DNA of 64,000 nt, taken from positions 372,021 through 436,020 of the forward strand of contig NZ_FNAJ01000006.1 in NCBI RefSeq assembly GCF_900101905.1, written 5' to 3'. A model generated the notes under the pieces. That model saw nothing but the letters and a program-made list of their open reading frames with translations. It did no database searches and had not been told where the DNA came from. This DNA is from Myxococcus virescens (GTDB lineage: Bacteria > Myxococcota > Myxococcia > Myxococcales > Myxococcaceae). The position numbers were made by a program, and so were the translations under genes. How positions within the stretch are numbered: position 1 is the first letter of the stretch; each line of letters begins with the position of its first letter. Positions 25,777-34,343 of the stretch are shown here, piece by piece.

Positions 25777-26592
25777 CTACTCCGGCTTCTTCGCGCCCGT
25801 CCGCTGCCAGAACTCGCGCAGCAGAATCGTGGCGAAGCGGGAGTCATTCAGGATGTACCGCCGCCACAGGCGCCTGGGCTCGTTCACCAGCCGGTACAGC
25901 CATTCAAAGCCCGCGCGCGAAATCCAAACGGGCGCGCGCTTCGCCGTGCCGGCGATGAAGTCCAACCCCGCGCCAATGCCAATCGCCGTCGTGGGCCCCA
26001 GCTTGGAGGTCACCTGCGAAATCCACACCTCCTGCTTCGGGCTGCCCAGCGCCACCAGGAGCAGGTGCGGGTCCTTCTCGCGAATCTTCGCGACAATCGG
26101 GTCGTTCTGCGCGTCGCCGCCGTCCAGGCGCACCATGGGCGAATCCCAGCCCACCACCTCCACGCCGTACTGCTCGCTGACGATGCGGCCCACCTTCTCC
26201 GCCACGCCGGGGCCCGCGCCCAGCAGGAACACGCGCCACTTGCGCTCCGCCCCCAGCTTCATCAGCGGGAGGATGAGGTCCGAACCGGCGATGCGCTCGG
26301 GCAGCGGCACGTCCATGGCGCGCGAGGCCCAGACGATGGGCATCCCATCCACCACTGAAATCGTGGCGCGTGCGTACGCCTCGCGGAACTGCGCGTTGTC
26401 CTCGGCCAGCACCACGTGGTCCACGTTGGCGGTGAACACGTAGCCGCCCTGGCGCGAGTCCACCAGCCGGCCAATCTCCGTCACCGCCTCCTCGAAGGTG
26501 AGCTGGTCGATGGCGAGCTGGCCGATGTTCAGGCGCGCTCGGCCAGTGGTGAACGGAGTCTGCGGGGGGACGGGCGTCGCGGCGGAGCTCAT
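25777..26592 (-). CDS. epsA: EpsA, WecG/TagA-family glycosyltransferase (GT26)
   Basis: This 271-residue GT26 enzyme adds a sugar to a lipid-linked intermediate during exopolysaccharide repeat-unit assembly. Family motifs: a GGYVFTANVDHVVLAED box (the T/N-A-N region is near-universal), FLLGAGPG, PHLLLVALGSPKQEVWI and GIGAGLDFIAGTAKRAP. The ATG at 26592 overlaps the epsB stop codon by 4 bp (ATGA), so translation is probably coupled. It is the last gene of the minus-strand group running from 30982. EpsA in M. xanthus is one of several glycosyltransferases in the eps locus. Confidence 0.9.
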   Translation of the reverse strand: MSSAATPVPPQTPFTTGRARLNIGQLAIDQLTFEEAVTEIGRLVDSRQGGYVFTANVDHVVLAEDNAQFREAYARATISVVDGMPIVWASRAMDVPLPERIAGSDLILPLMKLGAERKWRVFLLGAGPGVAEKVGRIVSEQYGVEVVGWDSPMVRLDGGDAQNDPIVAKIREKDPHLLLVALGSPKQEVWISQVTSKLGPTTAIGIGAGLDFIAGTAKRAPVWISRAGFEWLYRLVNEPRRLWRRYILNDSRFATILLREFWQRTGAKKPE

Positions 26593-28799
26593 GGCTTCTT
26601 CACCGTCAGGTCGAGCACGGTCATGGAATAGGGCGGCAGCCGCTGGGTCAGGGAGCCCGCGGCCTTCGCACCGGGAGTCTGCTCGGTGAACCCCCCAGGT
26701 GCGCCCGAGTAGCCCAGCACGCGCACGCTGTCGAGTGTCCCGCAGCCCTTGAGTTGAATCTGCGCCTGGGCGGCCTGGTCCGGGTCGAAGTTGAGGACCA
26801 CCGCCACCATCTTCCCGCCCGCCTCGTCGCGCGAGGCGAACACGCTGGTGCCCTCGGCGGCCTTCGCGGGCACCCACCAGTCCTGGAAGCGGCTCCCCTT
26901 GCCGTCGAAGTTCCGGAACGCGCGGAACGCCCAGAACACCGGCGAGCCCTCGGTGGGGTACTGCCAGAAGTAGGCGGAGTAGATGTTCTCCTGCGCGAAG
27001 CGGCCCAGCGCCTCGGCCTGGGCCAGCCCGCCGCTCATGTGCCGGAAGGCGCCGAAGTTGTACTCACCAATGGAGATGCGCAGGCCCGGGTAGTGGTCGG
27101 CGATCCACTCCTTCATGCGCGGAATCAGCCGGATGGGCTCGCCAATCCAGGACTCGTCCTTGTACGTGGGGTCCCACAGCCCGCGCGTGGAGCGGATGCG
27201 GCGCGCGTTGGTGGCGGGGTCCGTGTTGCCCTCCAGGCCGACCCCGACGTTCGTCTGTGGATAGAAGTGCAGGTCCACGATGTCGAGCAGCCGCACGCCC
27301 GTCTTCTTCTCGTGCTCGCGCAGCTGCCGCAGGTACCAGGGCAGCAGCGGCATGTTGCCGTGCGCGCGCCGGTCGGAGTGCGGCATCTTCCCCGGCGCGA
27401 AGTCCGCCGCGGACCACAGGTAGTTCGTCCAGCCCCACTCGGCCGGGCCCGCGATGAGGCCCTCCGGGTCTTCCTTCCGCACCACCGTGCCGTAGGCAAT
27501 CGTGCGCTCCAGCAGCCCGTCATACGACAGCGGCTCCGGGTGCACGTCGCGGTGCGTGGAGTTCCAGAGCATGGGCTCGTTGTCCAGGATGTACGTCTGG
27601 ACGCTGCGCTGCCCCCGCTCCTGGTCCTTCTTCCGGATGGCGCGGATCCACTCGGCGATGAACTCCGGTGGGGCCTCGGTGCTGGTGAGCGTCGGTGCGC
27701 CGGGCTTCAGCGGCGTGCCATCCCGGGTGAGCCCGTTGCCCGAGCCGTTGTCCTCCTGCTGCTGCGGGCCGAAGCGCGACACGGGGAAGCCCACCGACTT
27801 CGCGTCCTTGGCCACCCAACCCAGGATGGGCACCGTCAGCGCGGACGTCATGCCGTGCTTGCGGTTGGACTCCAGGAAGTCGTCGTAGCTCAGGCCGATG
27901 TCGACGTTCTGGTAGAACCAGTCGTTCGCGGTGTTCCACGCGCCGCCCAGCTTCCAGTTGTAGCGGGACGTGGGGTTGCCGCCCCAGCGGCGCGTGGTGG
28001 CGCCCATCTCGTACTGGTGCTTGTCGCGCTTCTCCGTCAACCCGTCGAAGGCGATGCCGTAGATGAGCGGGCTGATGCGGTGGCTCGGCGCGGTGCAGTC
28101 GATGGTCATGGGCGCCTCGCGGCCACTGCCCTGGCCCATGCGTCCGCCCCCCGCGGCCAGCGCGGCGGCGAGGTCTGGCGGCAGCGGCACCAGCGCCACC
28201 TTGTCGAACAGCACCCATTCGCGGCCCACGCTCTTGGACGCGCGCAGCACCACGCGGTCGAACGGCTGGCCGCGTGGGTTGAGCTGCTCCATGGGGATGA
28301 CGATCTCCGACCACTCCCCGTCCTTGCGGACCTGGAGCTCGGGGATGATGGGGACGCGTGGGAAGCTGGCGGCGCCCGGAGCGTCCAGCCGGACCTCCAG
28401 GAACTCGCCGAAGGACTCTGGCGCGCTGAAGCGGAACGACAGCGCGCCGAAGGTGCCCTCCAGCTTGGGCCGGTACAGAATCCACCCGGCGTAGTTGAAC
28501 AGGCGCATGCGCGCCGGCGCGCCCTTGGGGAGCTCGCGCTGCGCCCAGCCGAGGTCCTTCCAGCCGGGGGACAGGCCGCCGTCGTACAGCATCACCGGCG
28601 CGGTCTTCTCCGTGCCGGTTGCAGGCGCCGTGGTCGTGGTGCCGCTCGCGCCCGCTGCGTTGTTCGTGTCCGGCGCCGCCGTGGCCTCGTTGCTCGTGCC
28701 CGGCGCTTCCGCGCCGACGGCCCGCGCCACGGTTACGGTGCCACCAACCAGCAGCGCACCCGACAGTACAGCGGCACCCGCCTTCGTCCGCGAACGCAT
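26589..28799 (-). CDS. epsB: EpsB, secreted GH44-like glycoside hydrolase
   Basis: This 736-residue protein has a signal peptide (AAVLSGALLVGGTVTVARA), a Thr/Ala-rich linker and a beta-sandwich carbohydrate-binding-like region (about 60-225). A catalytic TIM barrel of GH44 type follows, with RRWGGNPTSRYNWKLGGAW at about 280 and the acid/base segment YILDNEPMLW at about 410, then a C-terminal beta domain. GH44 enzymes are endo-beta-glucanases or mannanases. In the EPS pathway EpsB probably trims or releases polymer in the periplasm or outside. I chose the ATG at 28799 because GGAGGA lies 8 bp upstream; an in-frame ATG at 28814 is an alternative. Confidence 0.88.
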   Translation of the reverse strand: MRSRTKAGAAVLSGALLVGGTVTVARAVGAEAPGTSNEATAAPDTNNAAGASGTTTTAPATGTEKTAPVMLYDGGLSPGWKDLGWAQRELPKGAPARMRLFNYAGWILYRPKLEGTFGALSFRFSAPESFGEFLEVRLDAPGAASFPRVPIIPELQVRKDGEWSEIVIPMEQLNPRGQPFDRVVLRASKSVGREWVLFDKVALVPLPPDLAAALAAGGGRMGQGSGREAPMTIDCTAPSHRISPLIYGIAFDGLTEKRDKHQYEMGATTRRWGGNPTSRYNWKLGGAWNTANDWFYQNVDIGLSYDDFLESNRKHGMTSALTVPILGWVAKDAKSVGFPVSRFGPQQQEDNGSGNGLTRDGTPLKPGAPTLTSTEAPPEFIAEWIRAIRKKDQERGQRSVQTYILDNEPMLWNSTHRDVHPEPLSYDGLLERTIAYGTVVRKEDPEGLIAGPAEWGWTNYLWSAADFAPGKMPHSDRRAHGNMPLLPWYLRQLREHEKKTGVRLLDIVDLHFYPQTNVGVGLEGNTDPATNARRIRSTRGLWDPTYKDESWIGEPIRLIPRMKEWIADHYPGLRISIGEYNFGAFRHMSGGLAQAEALGRFAQENIYSAYFWQYPTEGSPVFWAFRAFRNFDGKGSRFQDWWVPAKAAEGTSVFASRDEAGGKMVAVVLNFDPDQAAQAQIQLKGCGTLDSVRVLGYSGAPGGFTEQTPGAKAAGSLTQRLPPYSMTVLDLTVKKP

Positions 28800-28886
28800 C
28801 ACTCTGTCCTCCATGGGCGCGTTGTCGCCACAGCACCAGCGCGCGACTTCATTCGCGAACGCTTCAAACCGACCTCCACGGCCCCG

Positions 28887-29444
28887 CTAGAGCGCGACGT
28901 CGTCCGTGTCCTTGCGCGGGAAGATGCGGGCGGGAATCCCCACGGCCACGCTGTCCGGCGGCACGTCCTGGAGCACCACCGCGTTGGCGCCGATGCGCGA
29001 GCGCGCGCCGATGCGCACCGGTCCCAGGATGCGGGCCCCCGCGCCAATCCAGACGTCATCCTCGATGACGGGATAGCCGTTGTCCTTTGCGGTGCCCACG
29101 GTGTTGTTCCCGTAGAAGCGCACGCGGTCGCCGATGCGCGCGTCGCCGCCGATGACGACGCCCAGGCTGTGCACGAAGTACACGCCCTTGCCGAGCGTGA
29201 CGTCCTTGCCAATCTCAATCCCCATCACCGCCGTCTGCGCCACGCGCAGCACGTGGTTGACCAGGGGGATGCGGTAGGCCAGCGCGGCCTCGCGGGCGCG
29301 GTTGAGCGCGGTGATGCGGTACGAATCACTGGTCAGCACCACCTTGGCAATGGACTTCGCGTCCGAGTTGCCATTGGCGGCCTTCGCCAGCTCCAGCGCA
29401 TCCGTGACGAGCGAGCCAATCATTGATTCCCTGGCCTTCAGCAT
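28887..29444 (-). CDS. epsC: EpsC, serine O-acetyltransferase-like left-handed beta-helix protein
   Basis: This 185-residue protein has helical N-terminal residues and a hexapeptide beta-helix at about 75-165: TLGKGVYFVHSLGVVIGGDARI and VWIGAGARILGPVRIGARSRIGANA in part. It resembles CysE-type serine acetyltransferases and NeuD/WcaF-like sugar O-acetyltransferases. In an EPS operon, acetylation of the repeat unit is the simplest reading; M. xanthus EpsC is annotated as a serine O-acetyltransferase homologue. It starts 9 bp after epsD ends. Confidence 0.88.
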   Translation of the reverse strand: MLKARESMIGSLVTDALELAKAANGNSDAKSIAKVVLTSDSYRITALNRAREAALAYRIPLVNHVLRVAQTAVMGIEIGKDVTLGKGVYFVHSLGVVIGGDARIGDRVRFYGNNTVGTAKDNGYPVIEDDVWIGAGARILGPVRIGARSRIGANAVVLQDVPPDSVAVGIPARIFPRKDTDDVAL

Positions 29445-29453
29445 GGTGTGTGA

Positions 29454-30467
29454 CTACTCCCCCCGGCCCTGCAGGTAGCGGGCGACCTCGCGGGCAATGC
29501 CCGTCCAGCCGCCGGCCTCGCCGCGCGCGCCGCGCAGATACTCCATCCCGTACACCACGGAGGTGCCGGCGAAGGCGGCCTTCTCCAGGCCCAGCTTGTC
29601 CGCGGCGTTGGCGGCGTGCATCACCGCGCGCGTCAGCACGCGTGACGCGTCCGGCGCCACCAGGGTGGCGGCCAGCAGCGGGCGGGTCAGGGGGTGGGTC
29701 TGGAACAGCAGGCGCCACGGATTGACGTCACGCACGTCCGGGTGCTTCCGGGCCACCTGCGTGTCGAACATCCCGTAGCGGTGCGCGCGCTTCAGCCAGC
29801 GCTCGAAGGACACGTGGTCACTGCCGTGCAGCACGTACGCGTCACGCGCGAAGACGAAGGCGCAGCCGGCCTTCTCCAGCCGCACGCCCAGCTCCACGTC
29901 CTCCGACTGTCCCAATGACTGGTCGAAGCCGCCCACGCCCGCGTAGTCCGCGCGGGGGAAGGACACGTTGCCGGTGAACAGGTGGACGCCGCGGGCGCGG
30001 GCGCCGGGCGTGGAGAGCTCCTCGGCCATGCGGTTGTTGAGGTACGCGTACCAGCGCTCGAACAACGGCATGTCGCCAATGGACGGGTCCGGCCGGATGC
30101 GGCCCAGCACCACGGTGCGCGAGCCCTCCGGATGGTGCGCCAGGTGCCGCTCCAGGAAGTCCGGGGCCACCTGCATGTCGTCATCCGTGACGAGCACCAC
30201 GTCACCCCGGGCGGCCATGACGCCCCGGTGCCGGGCGGCGGCGGCGCCCGCGTTCTGCTGCACCTCCACGCGCAGGGTGTAGGGCAGGGCCAGAGCCCGC
30301 AGCGGCTCGCGGGTGGGCTCCTTGGAGCCGTCGTCCACCACGACGACCTCGAACTGCTCGGGCGGCAGCGTCTGCCCGGCCAGCTGCCACAGCAGCCGGG
30401 TGATGAGGGGCAGCCGGTTGTACGTGGCGATGACGACGCTGAGCCGGGGCGCGGAGGTGGAGCTCAT
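29454..30467 (-). CDS. epsD: EpsD, GT2-family glycosyltransferase
   Basis: This 337-residue protein has the GT-A nucleotide-sugar fold: LSVVIATYNR at about 9-18, VVVVDDGSKE and the metal-binding DXD as VLVTDDDMQVAPDF (about 92-105). SEDVELGVRLEKAG is the acceptor-side ED motif. It probably acts on the cytoplasmic face in building the EPS repeat unit. The ATG at 30467 overlaps the upstream gene's end by 4 bp. Confidence 0.92.
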   Translation of the reverse strand: MSSTSAPRLSVVIATYNRLPLITRLLWQLAGQTLPPEQFEVVVVDDGSKEPTREPLRALALPYTLRVEVQQNAGAAAARHRGVMAARGDVVLVTDDDMQVAPDFLERHLAHHPEGSRTVVLGRIRPDPSIGDMPLFERWYAYLNNRMAEELSTPGARARGVHLFTGNVSFPRADYAGVGGFDQSLGQSEDVELGVRLEKAGCAFVFARDAYVLHGSDHVSFERWLKRAHRYGMFDTQVARKHPDVRDVNPWRLLFQTHPLTRPLLAATLVAPDASRVLTRAVMHAANAADKLGLEKAAFAGTSVVYGMEYLRGARGEAGGWTGIAREVARYLQGRGE

Positions 30468-30982
30468 GCCTTCTTCTTCTGGGACGCCGCCCGGCGCTGC
30501 TTCTTCGTCAGCCGGGGAAAGGTGACGCTGCCGAGGAAGCGCTCGCGGCCCACGAACTCCAGGGTCTTGCTGGCGGCGCCGAAGTCCGTCTCGCCCAGGG
30601 TGACGCAGAGGAGGCAGCCGTCGGCGGCCAGCGCCAGCGGCAGGCTGGCCGGATGGGTCATCAACGAATCGATGACGGCGACCACACGCTCGCCCCGGGA
30701 CACGCGCTCGCGCAGCTCCAGCACCTTCTGCGCGGCGGCCGTGGGCGACAGGCCGGTGGCGTCTTCCAGGTGGACCTTCTGCGTGTAGGCGTAGGGCGCG
30801 CCCGCCTCCAGCACGGCCGTGGCGGCATCCAGCGCCGGAGCACCCGGGTGGGCTGGCACCACCGTGAGGAAGCTCCACGCGTGGCGCTCCAGGGCGAACC
30901 ACAGCCGTTGCAACGCCGGGGACGGAATGGCGCTGTCGGTCGAGCTGGCGTCGGCGGGAGGTGCGCTGGAATCGGCTGCCAT
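30464..30982 (-). CDS. Putative degenerate tyrosine-kinase-like (P-loop-less) protein of the eps operon
   Basis: This 172-residue protein has a disordered Ala/Ser-rich N-terminus. Residues of about 30-150 are arranged like the C-terminal half of a bacterial tyrosine kinase or ParA-like fold: VVAVIDSLMT in place of the Walker B IDTPP, then AADGCLLCVTLGETDFG in place of DGVLLVV. No Walker A (GXXXXGK) is visible, so no ATPase activity is expected. The tail is basic (LTKKQRRAASQKKK). The resemblance is to my memory of BY-kinases, not to an alignment. Start ATG at 30982; it is the first gene of the group that continues to epsA, overlapping epsD by 4 bp. Confidence 0.55.
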   Translation of the reverse strand: MAADSSAPPADASSTDSAIPSPALQRLWFALERHAWSFLTVVPAHPGAPALDAATAVLEAGAPYAYTQKVHLEDATGLSPTAAAQKVLELRERVSRGERVVAVIDSLMTHPASLPLALAADGCLLCVTLGETDFGAASKTLEFVGRERFLGSVTFPRLTKKQRRAASQKKKA

Positions 30983-31244
30983 GGGGAGGGGCTCGGTATA
31001 GCGCAACGCGTGGCGCCGGCCCAACGGCCTCTCCGGGCAGTCCGGGGCGCGGCGGCCCGCCTGGCTGCCGCGGAGCGCGCCTGCGACGCGTGCCAGTCAC
31101 CGCCTCCCGAACCGGGCGTTCCGCCGCGCGCTCCCCAGTCGGCCCGGCGGGGCGCGTGAAGCCCTCCCCACCGCGAGCGTGAAGCGAGTGTGACGGGCTG
31201 GGTACGCGCCTACCCACGCCGTGGCAGGGGCAGGCAGGCGTGTT

Positions 31245-32483
31245 ATGCCATCCACCGTGCAGAAGATTGGCTATTTGATTCCCGAGTTCCCCGGACAGAC
31301 GCACATCTTCTTCTGGCGCGAGCTGCAGGCGCTCCAGGGGAAGGGCGTGACGCCGGAACTGGTGTCCACGCGTCCGCCTCCCGCGCGCATCATCTCGCAC
31401 AGCTGGGCGCGCGAGGCCATGTCGCGCACGGAGTACCTGACGCCGCCGGGGCCGCTGGGGGTCGCCAAGGCCGCCGCGGAGGTGGCCCGCGCCATGCCCA
31501 CGGGCTGGGCCCGGTGTCTGGCCTCCATCGCCCGAGCGGAAGGGCTGGACGCGAAGGGCCGCGCGCAGCTGCTGGCCTTCGCCGTCATGGGCGGCCGGCT
31601 GGCGTCGCTGGCGCGGGAGCGGGGCTGGACGCACGTCCACGTCCATTCATGCGCCAACGCCGCGCACGTGGCGCTCTTCGCGAACCTCCTGTCGGGGTTG
31701 CCCTACAGCCTGACGTTGCACGGGCCGCTGGATGATTACGGCCCCAACCAGCGCGAGAAGTGGCGGCACGCGCGGTTCGCCTTCGTGATTACGAAGAAGC
31801 TGCTCAAGGAAGTGAATGACGAGCTGGCCGGCGCGCTGCCGTCGCGCATCGAGCTGGCGCCCATGGGCGTGGAGCTGCGCAAGTTCAACCGCTCCGTGCC
31901 CTACTCGGCGTGGACGGGTGAAGGCCCGCTGCGCATCTTCTCCTGCGGCCGCCTCAACCCCTGCAAGGGCCACGCGGACCTCATCGACGCGGTGGGGATG
32001 TTGCGCGCGAAGGGGCTGGACGCGCGGCTGTCCATCGCGGGTGAGGACGAGGCCGGCGGCACCACGTACCGCAAGGTGCTGGAGGCCAAAATCCAGGAGA
32101 CGGGCCTGAGCGACGCGGTGACGTTGCTGGGCGCGGTGAGCGAGGACACGGTGCGCGGTGAAATCGAGCGCGCGCACATCTTCTCGCTGGCGAGCCTCCA
32201 GGAGCCGTTGGGCGTGGCCATCATGGAGGCCATGGCCATGCGCGTGCCCGTGGTGGTGACGGGCGCGGGTGGGGTGCCGGAGTTGGTGGATGACGGGGTG
32301 GACGGAATCCTCGTGCCCCCGCAGCAGCCCCGCACCCTGGCGGACAAGCTGGAGGCCGTGGCGCGCGACGCGCAGGAGGCCCACCGGCTGGGTGAGGCGG
32401 GCCGTCGCAAGGTGGAGACGACGTTCAGCAGCGAGCGCAGCGCGGACATGCTCGCGCAGATGCTCCAGCGGGCGGTGGTGTAG
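31245..32483 (+). CDS. epsE: EpsE, GT4-family glycosyltransferase
   Basis: This 412-residue GT-B enzyme has an N-terminal half with FPGQTHIFFWRELQALQ and a C-terminal nucleotide-sugar domain: LRIFSCGRLNPCKGHADLI, then SLASLQEPLGVAIMEAMAM (E-x7-E) and PVVVTGAGGVPELVDDGV. It is a retaining GT4 by motif and works in EPS repeat-unit assembly. The start at 31245 follows ggcaggcgtgtt; a GTG at 31221 is possible. It is divergent from the gene at 30464-30982, with 262 bp between that should hold promoters for both directions. Confidence 0.9.
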   Translation: MPSTVQKIGYLIPEFPGQTHIFFWRELQALQGKGVTPELVSTRPPPARIISHSWAREAMSRTEYLTPPGPLGVAKAAAEVARAMPTGWARCLASIARAEGLDAKGRAQLLAFAVMGGRLASLARERGWTHVHVHSCANAAHVALFANLLSGLPYSLTLHGPLDDYGPNQREKWRHARFAFVITKKLLKEVNDELAGALPSRIELAPMGVELRKFNRSVPYSAWTGEGPLRIFSCGRLNPCKGHADLIDAVGMLRAKGLDARLSIAGEDEAGGTTYRKVLEAKIQETGLSDAVTLLGAVSEDTVRGEIERAHIFSLASLQEPLGVAIMEAMAMRVPVVVTGAGGVPELVDDGVDGILVPPQQPRTLADKLEAVARDAQEAHRLGEAGRRKVETTFSSERSADMLAQMLQRAVV

Positions 32484-32677
32484 CGGGCCACACGGTAGGA
32501 GGTCCCGCCGCGCTGGAAGGTGTTGCCAGGCCGTCACTGGCCCGGTGCGGGCCTTCCGCGGACTGGTGGGAGTCCTGGGGCGGCACCATGATGGGGCCGT
32601 CCTGACCGGGGGGCGCTGGGTTCGCCCGCCTGGCGGAGACCCGCGGGCACGGCGGGTTGGACCCGTTGCGAAATCCC

Positions 32678-32701
32678 CCCCTGGCGCATTACCGCCAGGG
32701 G
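32678..32701. promoter_or_regulatory. Hairpin in the leader of the hybrid kinase gene
   Basis: CCCCTGGCG (32678-32686) pairs exactly with 32693-32701 across a 6-nt loop. It is 25 bp before the start of the kinase gene and is not followed by a U-tract. It may be an operator or an mRNA leader structure, or a transcript end for epsE. Confidence 0.5.
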
Positions 32702-32726
32702 TCAGGCACGAAGGGAGGCATCGCGG

Positions 32727-34298
32727 GTGAAAATGCCCGAGCAACCCACGTTCCATGCGCTCACCCGGCTGGAGCCGCTCGCCACGAGTGTCCTGCTGGT
32801 GGACGACAACGCGGCCAACCTGCTCGCGCTGGAGGCTGTCCTGGAGCCGTTGGGTCAACGGTTGGTGAGGGCGTCTTCAGGCCCCGAGGCCCTGCGATGG
32901 CTGCTTCGGGAGGAGTTCGCCGTCATCCTGCTGGACGTGCAGATGCCCGGCGTGGACGGCTTCGAGACGGCCCGCCTCATCCGCCAGCGCCAGCGCACCC
33001 GCTACACGCCCATCATCTTCCTCACCGCGCACGGCCGCGATGAAGCCCACCTGGTGCACGGCTACGCGGTGGGCGCGGCGGACTACGTGGTGAAGCCCTT
33101 CCACCCGGACGTGCTGCGCTGGAAGGTGGAGGCCTTCGTCGGGCTGTACCTCCAGCAGCAGCGGCTCCAGCGGCACGAGTCCGCGCTGTGGGAGCGCGAG
33201 CGCCGGATGCTGGAGCAGCAGGGCGAGCTGCGCTTCCGCCGGCTGGTGGACACCATGCCCCAGTTCGTCTGGGAGCTGCTGCTGGATGGCACCATCGGCT
33301 ACGCCAACCGGGGCTGGCTGGACTACGCGGGGCTGTCGCCGGAGCAGGGGCGGAAGTGGAAGGACACGCTGTACTGCCTGCACCCGGAGGACGTCTCCTG
33401 CCTTCGGAACGCCTGGAAGGAAGCCCAGCGCGAGGGCCAACCGCTGGAGCAGGAGTGCCGGCTGCGGCGGGCGGATGGCGAGTACCGCTGGTTCCTGACG
33501 CGCACGATTCCAGAGCGCGACGAGCAGGGGCAGCTCGCCGGCTGGGTCTCCACGGCGACGGACATCGACGACGCGCGCCGGGCGGTGGAGACGCTGCGGG
33601 CGGCCAGTGAAGCGAAGGACATGTTCCTCACCATGGCGGCGCACGAGCTGCGCACGCCGCTGCAGGCCGCGCGGGGGTATGCGCACCTGGCCTCGGTGAA
33701 GGCGGGCGACACGCTGGCGCCGGGCGTGGACAAGGCGCTGCACGGCATCCACCGCAGCGTGAATCGCATGGCGAAGCTGGTGGAGAACCTGCTCGACGTG
33801 GGGCGCATCCAGCGGGGCGAGCTGCACGTGGAGCCGAAGGCGCTGGACGTGGGCGCGCTGCTGCGCGACGTGGCCGAGCACTTCGAGCCGCTGCCCGAAG
33901 GCCAGCACATCGAGCTGGACGCCCCCGAGGGACTGGTGGTGCCGGGAGACCGCGAGCGGCTGGACCAGGTGTTCACCAACCTGGTGTCGAACGCGCTGCG
34001 CTACTCACCGGAGGGCGGGCGCATCCGGCTCGCCGCCCGCGAAGAGGCGGGGCGCGTGCACGTGGAGGTGGTGGACCACGGGCTGGGCATCCCCGGCGAG
34101 AAGCTGGAGGACATCTTCGAGCGCTTCGGCCGCGCGCACGGGATTTCCTACGGCGGGCTGGGCCTGGGCCTGTCGATTGCGCGGGGCATCGTCGAACGCC
34201 ACGGCGGGCGCATCTGGGCGGAGTCTCCCGGCAGCCAGGGCATGGGCAGCACCTTTCACGTCGTGCTGCCGGTGGAGCCGGGCAAGCCCGCGCCATGA
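32727..34298 (+). CDS. Receiver-PAS-histidine kinase hybrid
   Basis: This 523-residue cytoplasmic signalling protein has an N-terminal receiver domain (VLLVDDNAANLLALEAV; phospho-acceptor Asp in VILLDVQMPGVDGFE, about 72). A coiled-coil linker and a PAS domain (RLVDTMPQFVWELLLDGTIG at about 175) follow, then a HisKA/HATPase pair. The phospho-His is in MAAHELRTPL (about 307), and N, G1 and G2 boxes follow (NLVSNALRYS, VVDHGLGIPGEK, GLGLGLSIARG). Such receiver-first kinases usually pass signals inside a two-component cascade. It sits in the eps locus in the epsF position of the M. xanthus gene order, so a role in EPS control is likely but inferred. Confidence 0.85.
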   Translation: MKMPEQPTFHALTRLEPLATSVLLVDDNAANLLALEAVLEPLGQRLVRASSGPEALRWLLREEFAVILLDVQMPGVDGFETARLIRQRQRTRYTPIIFLTAHGRDEAHLVHGYAVGAADYVVKPFHPDVLRWKVEAFVGLYLQQQRLQRHESALWERERRMLEQQGELRFRRLVDTMPQFVWELLLDGTIGYANRGWLDYAGLSPEQGRKWKDTLYCLHPEDVSCLRNAWKEAQREGQPLEQECRLRRADGEYRWFLTRTIPERDEQGQLAGWVSTATDIDDARRAVETLRAASEAKDMFLTMAAHELRTPLQAARGYAHLASVKAGDTLAPGVDKALHGIHRSVNRMAKLVENLLDVGRIQRGELHVEPKALDVGALLRDVAEHFEPLPEGQHIELDAPEGLVVPGDRERLDQVFTNLVSNALRYSPEGGRIRLAAREEAGRVHVEVVDHGLGIPGEKLEDIFERFGRAHGISYGGLGLGLSIARGIVERHGGRIWAESPGSQGMGSTFHVVLPVEPGKPAP

Positions 34299-34343
34299 CG
34301 CCGCCGGGCCGCCTGCCTGGGTTGGCGGAAGAGGGGGAGGCGG

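Noticed and set aside
26754..29426. Plus-strand open frame of 890 codons opposite epsB and epsC
   Set aside because: Covers two well-supported genes on the other strand; no family features.
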